NCBI RefSeq assembly: GCF_040253615.1
Contig: NZ_JBEJGY010000004.1
Location: 3,286,001 to 3,350,000, forward strand
Length of the DNA: 64,000 bases
DNA from: Streptomyces sp. Edi4
Lineage (GTDB): Bacteria > Actinomycetota > Actinomycetes > Streptomycetales > Streptomycetaceae
Direction: 5' to 3'
A program made the translations under genes and the position numbers. This document shows, in pieces, positions 56,166 to 64,000 of the stretch. Each line of letters begins with the position of its first letter. The first letter of the stretch is position 1. The notes under the pieces are model-generated. The model was not told the origin of the DNA, made no database searches, and saw nothing but the letters and a program-made list of their open reading frames with translations.

Positions 56166-57251
56166 TCAGACCGTTTCCGGGGTGCGTTCGTCGGCGGGCC
56201 GCGTCCGGCGCCTGCGGACGACCCAGAACACGCCGCTGCCCACCGCGACCGTGGCGCCGACGCCGATCACTCCGGCGAGGCCGCCGGCCAGCCGGGCGTC
56301 GCCGATGTCCTTGACGGAGTAGTCGGCGAGCGGCGATTCGGAGCTGGCGTGCTGGGTGGTCTTGGCGTCGATGCCCTTGTCGTGGGCGACCTTCTCCAGG
56401 CCGTCGGGGCTTGCGGAGGCGTAGAACGACACGAAGCCGGCGAGCAGCAGGGCGGTGACGATGCCGATGCCCCACACCTTGCGGGTGGAGCCGGCGCGGG
56501 CGGGGGCGGCCGGTGCCACGGGGGCGGCGGGCGCATCGATGAGCTCGCCGCCGACGCGCAGCTTGAGCGGCGCGCTCAGGCCCCGGGCGCCGTACACGAG
56601 GTCGGGGCGTACGGCGATGACGGCGCCCACGGTGAGCGCGGTGATGACGGCCTCGCCGATGCCGATCAGGACGTGCACGCCGACCATCGCGGTGAGCACC
56701 TTGCCGATCGGTACGTCGGTGGTGCCGCCGAGCGCGTAGATCGCGGTGAAGACCAGGGCGGCGGCCGGCACGGACAGCAGCGCGGCCACGAACGAGGCGG
56801 CGGTCACCGAGCGGCGGGTGCGGGGCAGCACCTTGACCAGCGCGCGGAACACGAGGTAGGCGACGACGGTGGTCGTGATCGCCATGTCGGTGATGTTGAC
56901 GCCGAGCGCGGTGAGGCCGCCGTCGGCGAAGAGGATGCCCTGCATGAGCAGGACCACGGACACGCACAGCACGCCGGTGTAGGGCCCGACGAGTATCGCG
57001 GCGAGCGCGCCGCCGAGGAGGTGCCCGCTGGTGCCGGCCGCGACGGGGAAGTTCAGCATCTGCACCGCGAAGATGAACGCGGCGACCAGGCCCGCGAGCG
57101 GCGCGGTCTTCTCTCCTCCGCCGCTCAGCGCGTTCGAGGCGCCCCCGAGCTCGCGGCGCGCGCCGCGCAGACTGACGGCGACGGCGGCGGCGGCGACCAC
57201 GCCTGTGACCGCCGATACAGGTGCGTTGATGAATCCATCGGGTACATGCAT
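56166..57251 (-). CDS. cbiM: Fused CbiM-CbiN Ni/Co substrate-binding membrane protein
   Basis: 361 aa from ATG 57251. The metal-binding N-terminus MHVPDGF is intact (Met1 is removed or bound in the family, His2 ligates the metal). About seven hydrophobic segments form CbiM (residues 1-215). A Pro/Ala linker leads to a CbiN/PDGLE-like part (about 245-361) with two helices and SPDGLEKVAHDKGID. Fusion replaces separate CbiM and CbiN. It heads the cbiM-cbiQ-cbiO operon. Confidence 0.93.
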   Translation of the reverse strand: MHVPDGFINAPVSAVTGVVAAAAVAVSLRGARRELGGASNALSGGGEKTAPLAGLVAAFIFAVQMLNFPVAAGTSGHLLGGALAAILVGPYTGVLCVSVVLLMQGILFADGGLTALGVNITDMAITTTVVAYLVFRALVKVLPRTRRSVTAASFVAALLSVPAAALVFTAIYALGGTTDVPIGKVLTAMVGVHVLIGIGEAVITALTVGAVIAVRPDLVYGARGLSAPLKLRVGGELIDAPAAPVAPAAPARAGSTRKVWGIGIVTALLLAGFVSFYASASPDGLEKVAHDKGIDAKTTQHASSESPLADYSVKDIGDARLAGGLAGVIGVGATVAVGSGVFWVVRRRRTRPADERTPETV

Positions 57252-57327
57252 GGGTGGACTCCGTTTTCCCGTGGGCGCCCTCTTCCCTGCGCGGGCGTGC
57301 GCAGAACCGTCTGATGATAGTGCCCTG

Positions 57328-57344
57328 TTGCGAACCTCTTGCAA
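57328..57344. promoter_or_regulatory. Nur-box-like operator upstream of cbiM
   Basis: TTGCGA-ACCTC-TTGCAA fits the nickel-regulator Nur consensus TTGCAA-N5-TTGCAA with one substitution. It sits 77 bp upstream of cbiM and about 127 bp upstream of divergent ssgE. A wider inverted repeat, CCTGTTG (57324-57330) and CAACAGG (57356-57362), surrounds it. Confidence 0.65.
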
Positions 57345-57470
57345 AAGCGTACGAACAACAGGTGACAAGCCGACTCGCTGGGGGCTTCGCCCGGAAATAT
57401 GGGACATTGGAGAACAAATAGCGCGAACCGGAAGTTCGGTATCCGACAGCACCAGGGTGAGGAGCGATCG

Positions 57471-57875
57471 ATGTCCCCCGCAGTCGAGGACCACGCCGAG
57501 GACCATCCCGCCGGACGCGCGGTGGAGGAACACGCGCGGGCCCGCGTCGTCACGGACGCCCCGCTGTCCAGCCCCGTCCCGGTCGCCCTGCGCTACGACC
57601 CCGCCGACGCCTCCGGAGCGGTCTGCTTCGCCTTCCCCGGCGGCAACGAGTGGATCTTTCCGCGCTCGCTCCTGGAGTCGGGCCTTCGCGCTCCCGCCAG
57701 CCGGGGCGATGTGAGCGTCTGGCCCTGCGGCCGGGCCCAGACGGTCCTCGAATTTCACTCGCCCGACGGAGTGGCCGTCGTCCAGTTCGACAGCTCGCCC
57801 CTGGTGCGCTTCCTGCGCCACACCTACGCCACCGACGCCCGGGCCGCGCCGTCCCCCACGGGCTCCGGCCGCTGA
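57471..57875 (+). CDS. ssgE: SsgA-like sporulation protein (SALP), SsgE type
   Basis: 134 aa from ATG 57471, with GGAG seven bases upstream. SsgA-like proteins occur only in sporulating actinomycetes and control steps of septum and spore wall formation; SsgE has been linked to spore maturation in S. coelicolor. Family features: VPVALRYDPADASGAVCFAF, EWIFPRSLLESGL, SVWPC and VAVVQFDSSPLVRFLRHTY. The SsgE name rests on its position beside the Co/Ni transporter as I recall it in S. coelicolor. It is divergent from cbiM. Confidence 0.85.
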   Translation: MSPAVEDHAEDHPAGRAVEEHARARVVTDAPLSSPVPVALRYDPADASGAVCFAFPGGNEWIFPRSLLESGLRAPASRGDVSVWPCGRAQTVLEFHSPDGVAVVQFDSSPLVRFLRHTYATDARAAPSPTGSGR

Positions 57876-57891
57876 GGCCCCGGACAGCCCG

Positions 57892-57926
57892 AAGGCCCCC
57901 CGCGCGTGGTGCGCGAGGGGCCTTTT
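57892..57926 (+). terminator. Terminator after ssgE
   Basis: AAGGCCCC, mismatch, CGCGC pairs with GCGCG, mismatch, GGGGCCTT around GTGGT, followed by a T run. It starts 17 bases past the ssgE stop. Confidence 0.88.
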
Positions 57927-57964
57927 GGCGCCGGCGGTCCCGTCCCCACAGGCCGCCCGCGTCG

Positions 57965-58004
57965 GCCGGGGCTCTCTCGGCCGCTCGGTACGGAGAGCCC
58001 CGGC
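57965..58004 (-). terminator. Terminator downstream of MMPL gene
   Basis: GCCGGGGCTCTC (57965-57976) pairs perfectly with GAGAGCCCCGGC (57993-58004). It lies 16 bases past the MMPL stop on the minus strand. Confidence 0.8.
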
Positions 58005-58019
58005 GTTCAAGGGGCGGGG

Positions 58020-60245
58020 TCAGACCCGCGCCAGTTCACGGTCGCCGTCGGCGTCGCCTGCCCCCTGCTGCTTGAGCAGGCCCTCGCCCTCGACGTCGAC
58101 GTTCGGCAGCGCCTTGTCCAGCCAGCGCGGCAGCCACCAGGCCTTCGCGCCGAGCAGGGCGAGCACGGCCGGCACGATGGCCATGCGGACGATGAACGCG
58201 TCGAAGAAGACCGCGATCGCAAGACCGAAGCCGATCATCTTGATCATCTGCTCGCTGGAGCCGATGAAGCCGGAGAAGACCGCGATCATGATGACGGCGG
58301 CGGCGGTGACCACCCGGGCGCCGTGCTTGAACCCGGTGACGATCGCCTGTCCCGGCCGCTCGCCGTGGACGTACGCCTCGCGCATCCGCGTGACCAGGAA
58401 GACCTCGTAGTCCATCGCGAGACCGAAGACCACGCCCACCATGAAGATCGGCATCATCGACATGATCGGGCCGGTCTGCTGCACGCCGAACACCGAGCCG
58501 AGCCAGCCCCACTGGAAGACCGCGACGACCGCGCCCAGGGCCGCGACGACCGAGAGCAGGAAGCCGAGGGCCGCCTTCAGCGGGACCAGGACGGAGCGGA
58601 AGACCACCATCAGGAGCAGGAAGGCGAGGCCGACGACGAGCGCCAGATAGGGCAGCAGCGCGTCGTTCATCTTCTGCGAGAAGTCGATGTTCATCGCGGT
58701 GGAGCCGGTCACCAGGAGCTTGGCCCCGGTGTCGGCCTTGAGCGAGGCACCGGTGTCGCGGATCGAGTGGACCAGGTCCTCCGTCTGCGTGGAGGACGGC
58801 TTGGACTTCGGGATGACCGTGATGGTCGCCGTGTCGTTGCCGGAGTCCTTGTTGTACGCGGGCGGCATGACCGGGCCCGCGTCCGGGAGCTTCTTGATCG
58901 CGGCGACCGTGGCGTCGGCCGCGCCCTTGACGCCCCCTGCGGCGCCCTTGCCGTCCACGACCACCATGAGCGGCCCGTTGAAGCCGGGTCCGAAGCCCTC
59001 CGAGAGGGCGTCGTAGGCGCGGCGCTGGGTGGTGGACGTCGGCTGCGAGCCGTCGTCGGGCAGACCCATCTGGAGCGAGCTCGCGGGCAGCGCGATCGCG
59101 CCGAGACCGATGACGCCGGCCAGCAGCACCCACACAGGCTTGCGCAGCACGAAGCTCGCCCAGCGGGTACCCATGTTGGGCTTGGCGTCGGCGGCGCGCT
59201 CGCCCCGCTCGTGCGCCTTGCGGGCCTTGCGGCCGAGCACCCGCTTGCCGGCGAAGCCGAGCAGCGCGGGTATGAGGGTCAGCGCGATGAGGACGGCGAT
59301 GACGACCGTGCCGGCCGCGGCCACACCCATCTTGGTGAGCATCGGGATGTTGACGACGGCGAGGCCGACCAGGGCGATGACCACGGTCAGACCGGCGAAC
59401 ACGACGGCGGACCCGGCCGTGCCCACGGCCCGTCCCGCGGCTTCCTCGCGCTCGCGGCCCTCGGCGAGCTCCGCCCGGTAGCGCGAGACGATGAACAGCG
59501 CGTAGTCGATGCCGACGGCGAGGCCGATCATCATCGCGAGCGTGGAGGTGGTGGAGCCGAGGTCCAGCACGTTGGCGAGCGCGGTGATGGTGGAGACGCC
59601 GATGCCGACGCCGATCAGCGCGGTCAGCAGCGGCAGCCCCGCCGCGACCAGCGAGCCGAAGGTGATCACCAGGACGAGGCCCGCGATGACCACGCCGACG
59701 ATCTCACCGGCGCCGGTCTCCGGCATCGCCTGGAGCGCGTCACCGCCGATCTCCACGGTGAGCCCGGCCTTCTTCGCGTCCTCGCCGCTCTTCTTGAGCG
59801 CGTCACGCGTGGCGTCGGTGAGCTGCATCGCGTTGGCCTTGTAGGAGACCTGGATGTAGGCGACGGAACCCTGGCCACTGTGCGAGACGCCGCCCGCGGC
59901 GAACGGGTCGGTGACCTTGGCGACCTGGTCGGAGCCCGACTTCAGACCGGCCACGGTCTTCTCGACGGCGGCCTTGTTGGCGGGGTCGGCCATCTTCTGC
60001 CCGGCCGGCGCCTTGAAGACGACGCGGGCGGTGGCCCCGTCGGCGGTCTGGTTCGGGAACCGCTCCTTGAGCAGGTCGAAGGCGCGCTGCGCCTCGGTGC
60101 CCGGGATCGAGAACGAGGAGGAGGTGGCGGTGGTGGCGGAGGCGGCACCGAACCCGGCGAGCGCGAGCAGTGCCACCCACACCAGGGCGACATAGCGGCG
60201 GCGCCGGAAGGCGAACCTGCCGAGGCGGTAGAGGAACGTGGCCAC
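58020..60245 (-). CDS. MMPL-family exporter
   Basis: 741 aa from GTG 60245, with GGGAG upstream; the frame extends to 60287 without support. RND/MMPL topology: a helix at about 17-38, a large external loop, then a block of helices (about 170-365), a second external loop and a second block (about 550-715). Visible family phrases are GLAVGIDYALFIVSRYRAELAEG and VFGLAMDYEVFLVTRMREAY, the paired GxxxDY proton-relay regions. It likely exports a lipid or hydrophobic compound. It is regulated by the TetR gene directly upstream. Confidence 0.92.
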   Translation of the reverse strand: MATFLYRLGRFAFRRRRYVALVWVALLALAGFGAASATTATSSSFSIPGTEAQRAFDLLKERFPNQTADGATARVVFKAPAGQKMADPANKAAVEKTVAGLKSGSDQVAKVTDPFAAGGVSHSGQGSVAYIQVSYKANAMQLTDATRDALKKSGEDAKKAGLTVEIGGDALQAMPETGAGEIVGVVIAGLVLVITFGSLVAAGLPLLTALIGVGIGVSTITALANVLDLGSTTSTLAMMIGLAVGIDYALFIVSRYRAELAEGREREEAAGRAVGTAGSAVVFAGLTVVIALVGLAVVNIPMLTKMGVAAAGTVVIAVLIALTLIPALLGFAGKRVLGRKARKAHERGERAADAKPNMGTRWASFVLRKPVWVLLAGVIGLGAIALPASSLQMGLPDDGSQPTSTTQRRAYDALSEGFGPGFNGPLMVVVDGKGAAGGVKGAADATVAAIKKLPDAGPVMPPAYNKDSGNDTATITVIPKSKPSSTQTEDLVHSIRDTGASLKADTGAKLLVTGSTAMNIDFSQKMNDALLPYLALVVGLAFLLLMVVFRSVLVPLKAALGFLLSVVAALGAVVAVFQWGWLGSVFGVQQTGPIMSMMPIFMVGVVFGLAMDYEVFLVTRMREAYVHGERPGQAIVTGFKHGARVVTAAAVIMIAVFSGFIGSSEQMIKMIGFGLAIAVFFDAFIVRMAIVPAVLALLGAKAWWLPRWLDKALPNVDVEGEGLLKQQGAGDADGDRELARV

Positions 60246-60363
60246 GAGGGCGTACTCCCGGTCGAGTCGTATGGAAGAGCAGGGCATGGGGAACCAGCCC
60301 GACGACGAGAGCGGCGTACGTCAGGTGGAGTGGGTACCGCGTGGGGAGTGCCGGGCGGGGTGC

Positions 60364-60939
60364 CTAGCGGGGGTCGCCGAGGGCGGGGAGGACCACGGCG
60401 TCGAAGTAGTCGGCGAGGAAGGCCTTGTCGACGGGCCGGTCCTCGATGAACTGCCGGGCCGCGAAGGCGCCGACCATCATGTGCACGACGTAGGGGAGGG
60501 CGCGGTTGTCCGCACTGACCTCACCGCGGTCCACCGCGCGCCGCAGCACCGTGTCGAGACCGGTGATCTCCGGCTCGATCAGCACCTCGCGCAGCGCCTT
60601 GTGGAGCTCGGGGTGGTCGTGAACGGCCCGCATCAGACCCCGCATCAGCGCGGAGTCCTTCTCCATCTGACAGTCGTCCTCGCGGGCGACCATCGCCTGG
60701 AAGTCGCCGCGCAGCGAGCCGGTGTCGATCTCGGCGAGACCGACCGGCTTGTTGTGGCGCAGCGCCCGTGCGACCAGCTCCGGCTTGTTCCCCCACTGGC
60801 GGTAGAGGGTGGCCTTGCTGGCACGGGTGCGGGTGGCGACGGCGTCCATGGTCAGGGCGTCGTAACCGACCTCGCGCAACAGGTCGAGCACGGCTTCGTA
60901 GAGCTCAGCCGCGCGTTCCGGGGTGAGTCTGCCCGCCAT
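60364..60939 (-). CDS. TetR-family regulator of the MMPL exporter
   Basis: 191 aa from ATG 60939, with GGAGAGGAGG upstream. The helix-turn-helix reads LLREVGYDALTMDAVATRTRASKATLYRQWGNKPELV. The C-terminal TetR_C-type domain follows. It is 118 bp upstream of the MMPL exporter on the same strand, so the two are probably an operon. Two palindromes lie immediately upstream. Confidence 0.9.
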   Translation of the reverse strand: MAGRLTPERAAELYEAVLDLLREVGYDALTMDAVATRTRASKATLYRQWGNKPELVARALRHNKPVGLAEIDTGSLRGDFQAMVAREDDCQMEKDSALMRGLMRAVHDHPELHKALREVLIEPEITGLDTVLRRAVDRGEVSADNRALPYVVHMMVGAFAARQFIEDRPVDKAFLADYFDAVVLPALGDPR

Positions 60940-60961
60940 GTCCGACCTCCTCTCCTTTTGC

Positions 60962-60978
60962 TTACCGTACGAAGGTAA
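60962..60978. promoter_or_regulatory. Inverted repeat TTACC-N7-GGTAA upstream of MMPL TetR gene
   Basis: Two 5-bp arms, TTACC and GGTAA, with a 7-nt spacer, 23-39 bp upstream of the tetR start. It may be an accessory operator. Confidence 0.55.
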
Positions 60979-60988
60979 CCTCGGCGCG

Positions 60989-61012
60989 AAGCGAAACGAA
61001 ACCGTTTCGCTT
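60989..61012. promoter_or_regulatory. Likely TetR operator (AAGCGAAACG / CGTTTCGCTT)
   Basis: A perfect 10-bp inverted repeat, arms AAGCGAAACG and CGTTTCGCTT, spacer AAAC, 50 bp upstream of the tetR start and about 105 bp upstream of the tricorn gene start. It resembles operators of exporter-linked TetR repressors and may control both directions. Confidence 0.75.
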
Positions 61013-61115
61013 GTGTTCTCGGCCACAGGTGTCGGAACGGAATAAGCGGCCGCCGAAGCGGAATTAACCCCTCCCACAAGTTGCCGCACCCCTCCCCCGC
61101 GGAAAGCATTGGGGG

Positions 61116-64000
61116 GTGAGTGACGACGCCGCGTACCTCAGGTTCCCGCATCTGCACGACGACTTGCTCTGCTTCGCCGCCGAGGACGACCTCTGGGTCG
61201 CCCCGCTGGTGCCGGCCGGGCACAGCCCCTCGCGCGCCTGGCGGGTCACCGTCGACCGCACCAAGGTCGGCCATCCGCGCTTCTCGCCCGACGGCCGCCA
61301 CATCGCGTACACGACCTGGCGCAGCCTCGATCCGGAGATCCACCTCGCGCCGGTGGACGGCGGACCGGCGCGCCGGCTCACCTACTGGGGCTCATCCGAC
61401 GCCCGGGTCTGCGGCTGGTCGCCGGACGGGCACATCCTCGCGGTGTCCTCGCACGGGCAGCCGTTCTCGTACTTCTCCTGGGCCTACAGCCTGCACACCG
61501 ACGGCTGCCCCGGCGGCAAGCTGCCCTGGGGCCCGGTCTCCGACATCGCCGTCGCCGACCTGGCGGGCGAGCGCCGCACCCTGCTGCTCACCGGGAAGCC
61601 GCCGCACGAACCGGCCGCCTGGAAGCGCTACCGGGGCGGCGCCACCGGTCGTCTGTGGCTGCATGGCGAGCGGCTGCTCGCCGACATCGGCGGCCATCTG
61701 GACTCGCCCATGTTCGTGGACGGCCGCATCGCCTTCCTCTCCGACCACGAGGGCGTCGCCAACCTGTACTCCTGCCGGCCCGACGGCAGCGATCTGACCC
61801 GCCACACCGACCACGACGCCTTCTACGCCCGGCACGCCTCCAGCGACGGCCGCCGGGTGGTCTACCAGTGCGCGGGCGACCTGTGGATCGTGGACGCGCT
61901 CACCCCCGACTCGGTGCCGCGCAAACTCGACGTACGCCTGGGCGGGCCGCGCGCCGGGCGGCGCACCTATCAGGTCCCGGCCGCCAACCACGTGGACGCG
62001 CTGGCCGTGGACACCACGGGACGGGCCAGCGCCGTCGTGGTGCGCGGCAGTCTGTACTGGCTCACCCATCGCGACGGGCCCGCGCGCACCATCGCCGACA
62101 CCCCCGGCGTACGGGTGCGGCTGCCCGAGATGCTGGGCAGCGGCGGCCAGGTCGCCTACATCACGGACGCGGACGGCGAGGACGCGGTGGAGATCGCCTT
62201 CCTGCCGCGCGCCAGCGGCGAGCGCCGCCCGCGCCGCCTCGCGGCGGGGCGCCTCGGCCGGGTGCAGGAGATGGTCTCCGACCCGCAGGGCGAACGCCTG
62301 GCGATCGCCTCCAACGACGGCCGGCTCCTGCTCCTCGACGTGGCGGAGGAGGCGGCGGCCGTCGCGGAACCGACCGGCGCGACACGGCTGCGCCGCTATA
62401 CGGAGCCGGAGCCGGAGTCGGACCCAGAACCGGGCGGGGCGACGGACGACCGGGGTGGCGCCGCGGACTCCGGCGCGGGCGCGCGAGGGGACGCGCCGGG
62501 ATCGAGCGCGGACGCGGGCCGAACGCATGCGGGCCAGGCGGACCCAGGCCAGGACGACGCGGGCTCCGGTGCCGGGGCGGGCTCCGGTGCCGGGGCGGGC
62601 TCCGGTGCCGGGGCGGGCTCCGGTGCCGGGGCGGCGGGCAGTCCCCCCGGCTCGGGCGCCGCGGCCGTGCCGCCCGCGTCCGCCACCGTGACCGGCGAGG
62701 GCGAGGTGACGGAGCTGATCCGTTCCGTCAACGGACCTGTCCGCGACCTCGCCTTCTCGCCCGACGGGGCGTGGCTGACCTGGTCGCACCCCGGCATCGG
62801 ACGCTCCCTGCGGCAGATCAAGATGGCCCGGATCGCGGGCCCCGGCCCGCACACCGTCGTCGACGTCACCAACGGCCGCTTCGAGGACGAGAATCCGGTG
62901 TTCACCAGCGACGGCCGCTATCTGGCGTTCCTGTCCTGGCGCGGCTTCGACCCGGTGTACGACGTGCACACCGGTGACCTCTCCTTCCCGCTGGGCTGCC
63001 GCCCCTACCTCGTACCGCTCAACTCGGCGACGCCCTCCCCGTTCGCGCTCTCCCCGGACGGGCGGCCCGCGGCGGGCGGCCTGGACCCGCTGGACGACTC
63101 GGGCGACGCCACCGTGACGGTGGAGATGGAGGGTCTGGAGAGCCGGGTCACGCCGTTCCCGGTGTCCGCGTCGAAGTACTCGGCGCTGCGCCCGGTCGCC
63201 GGAGGCGGTCTGGTGTGGCTGCGCTGGCCCATCTCGGGCGCACTCGGCGAGACCTTCGCCAACCCGGCCGACACCTCTGGCCGCCCCACCCTTGAGCACT
63301 TCAACATCTCCAAGGCCCGCAGGACCGAACTGGTCGACCACCTCGACCACTTCGCGATCAGCGGCGACGCCAGCCGTCTCGTGGTGGTCGACGAGGGCGA
63401 GCTGCGCGCGGTGCCGGCCACCGAGCCGGGCGACAACGACTCGACGGTCTATCTGGACCTGCGGCGCATCCTGCACGAGGTCGATCCGGGGTCGGAGTGG
63501 CGCCAGGCGTTCGACGAGGCGGGCCGCATCATCCGCTCCTACTTCTGGGACCCGAAGATGTGCGGCATCGACTGGCCGGACGTGCTGGACCAGTACCGGC
63601 CGCTGGTGGAACGGGTCGCGTCCCCGGACGAGTTCGGCGATCTGCTGCGCGAGGTGCTGGGCGAGCTCGGCACCTCCCACGCGTACGTCACGGCCGCGCG
63701 GCGCAACGAGGGCCCTCCGCACTACCAGCGGGCCCAGGGTCTGCTCGGCGCCAACCTCGTGTGCCGGGAGGGGAGTTGGGTCGTCCGGCGGATCCTGCCC
63801 GGCGACTCGTCCGACTCCAAGGCGCGCTCACCGCTCGCGGGCGCGGGCATCCGCGAGGGCGCGGTCCTCACCCATGTGGACGGCCGTCCCGTCGATCCGG
63901 TGGCCGGGCCCTATCCCCTGCTCGCGGGCGCGGGCGGCACGACGGTCGAGCTGACCTTCCGTCCGGCGGGCAGCGAGGGCAGGTCGCGCCGGGTCGCGGT
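61116..64000 (+). CDS. Tricorn protease (C-terminus outside window)
   Basis: GTG 61116; 961 codons are visible before the window ends. Tricorn trims peptides from the proteasome or other proteases. A six-bladed and a seven-bladed propeller region occupy the first ~700 residues (repeated FSPDGR-type blades, for example HPRFSPDGRHIAY, DLAFSPDGAWLTW). A Gly/Ser/Ala linker of 18-bp tandem repeats lies at about 480-510. The catalytic region begins with TSHAYV, supplying H855 of the S41-type triad, and the PDZ domain follows. The nucleophilic Ser lies beyond the window. Confidence 0.93.
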   Translation, partial: MSDDAAYLRFPHLHDDLLCFAAEDDLWVAPLVPAGHSPSRAWRVTVDRTKVGHPRFSPDGRHIAYTTWRSLDPEIHLAPVDGGPARRLTYWGSSDARVCGWSPDGHILAVSSHGQPFSYFSWAYSLHTDGCPGGKLPWGPVSDIAVADLAGERRTLLLTGKPPHEPAAWKRYRGGATGRLWLHGERLLADIGGHLDSPMFVDGRIAFLSDHEGVANLYSCRPDGSDLTRHTDHDAFYARHASSDGRRVVYQCAGDLWIVDALTPDSVPRKLDVRLGGPRAGRRTYQVPAANHVDALAVDTTGRASAVVVRGSLYWLTHRDGPARTIADTPGVRVRLPEMLGSGGQVAYITDADGEDAVEIAFLPRASGERRPRRLAAGRLGRVQEMVSDPQGERLAIASNDGRLLLLDVAEEAAAVAEPTGATRLRRYTEPEPESDPEPGGATDDRGGAADSGAGARGDAPGSSADAGRTHAGQADPGQDDAGSGAGAGSGAGAGSGAGAGSGAGAAGSPPGSGAAAVPPASATVTGEGEVTELIRSVNGPVRDLAFSPDGAWLTWSHPGIGRSLRQIKMARIAGPGPHTVVDVTNGRFEDENPVFTSDGRYLAFLSWRGFDPVYDVHTGDLSFPLGCRPYLVPLNSATPSPFALSPDGRPAAGGLDPLDDSGDATVTVEMEGLESRVTPFPVSASKYSALRPVAGGGLVWLRWPISGALGETFANPADTSGRPTLEHFNISKARRTELVDHLDHFAISGDASRLVVVDEGELRAVPATEPGDNDSTVYLDLRRILHEVDPGSEWRQAFDEAGRIIRSYFWDPKMCGIDWPDVLDQYRPLVERVASPDEFGDLLREVLGELGTSHAYVTAARRNEGPPHYQRAQGLLGANLVCREGSWVVRRILPGDSSDSKARSPLAGAGIREGAVLTHVDGRPVDPVAGPYPLLAGAGGTTVELTFRPAGSEGRSRRVA
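62560..62631. repeat. Four 18-bp repeats in the tricorn linker
   Basis: Four exact tandem copies of CGGGCTCCGGTGCCGGGG encode Gly-Ser-Gly-Ala-Gly-Ala. It is an expandable linker joining the propeller regions. Confidence 0.93.

Noticed and set aside
57252..57470. Cobalamin riboswitch before cbiM
   Set aside because: I saw no B12-box-like conserved core in the 219-bp leader; only the inverted repeats and the Nur-like site are visible.

Overview
The window is a GC-rich actinobacterial chromosome segment, almost certainly from a Streptomyces. The evidence is third-position G/C bias in every gene, GTG and one TTG start, a SsgA-like sporulation protein, a WhiJ-type XRE/DUF397 pair, an Rpf muralytic enzyme and a galT-galE-galK operon. 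From memory, the gene order resembles the core chromosome of S. coelicolor from glmU through ssgE. I could not check this by search.

Layout. 1-5444: a toxin/immunity island. It holds a deaminase joined to SUKH-4, a WHH-type HNH nuclease joined to a SUKH-1 domain, a YwqJ-type deaminase and a SUKH-3 protein. 5916-8252: a sensor histidine kinase without a partner and a helix-turn-helix/LAGLIDADG-like protein beside tRNA-Gln(UUG). 8480-14657: housekeeping genes glmU, prs, rplY and pth, interrupted by a LysR/class A beta-lactamase-like pair on the other strand. 15509-20170: ppc divergent from a fatty acid desaturase/TetR operon with a paired operator. 20345-24428: an FG-GAP remnant, a VOC protein, divergent tam/tamR, a LuxR regulator and a GNAT enzyme. 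24580-29973: the gal operon divergent from a sodium:solute symporter. 29974-30949: an array of five ~149-bp repeats. 30950-37688: an atypical LuxR regulator, two PQQ-propeller membrane proteins and an ABC-F ATPase. 38047-39942: a frameshifted XRE regulator, a triplicated DUF397 protein and a Uma2 protein. 39945-50769: ispE, rsmA, rpf, tatD, a zinc-ribbon protein, rsmI, pmt, a class B PBP and an EamA transporter. 50816-54169: an FAD monooxygenase, an SDR and a serine hydrolase. 54567-57875: a CbiMQO-type Ni/Co transporter under a Nur-box-like site, divergent from ssgE. 58020-64000: an MMPL exporter, its TetR, and a tricorn protease cut by the window end.

How genes work together. glmU and prs supply wall and nucleotide precursors. 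ispE, rsmA, rpf, tatD, rsmI, pmt and the PBP form a wall/ribosome-maintenance neighbourhood. The gal genes and the symporter form a sugar uptake and catabolism unit. Several regulators lie next to palindromes that are probably their own operators (desaturase TetR, TamR, MMPL TetR).

The most unusual parts are the toxin/immunity island (three nucleic-acid-targeting domains each paired with a different SUKH clade, two of them within single polypeptides), a family of dispersed intergenic repeats that has become a tandem array at 30143-30949, and the frameshifted WhiJ-like locus with a triplicated DUF397 motif.
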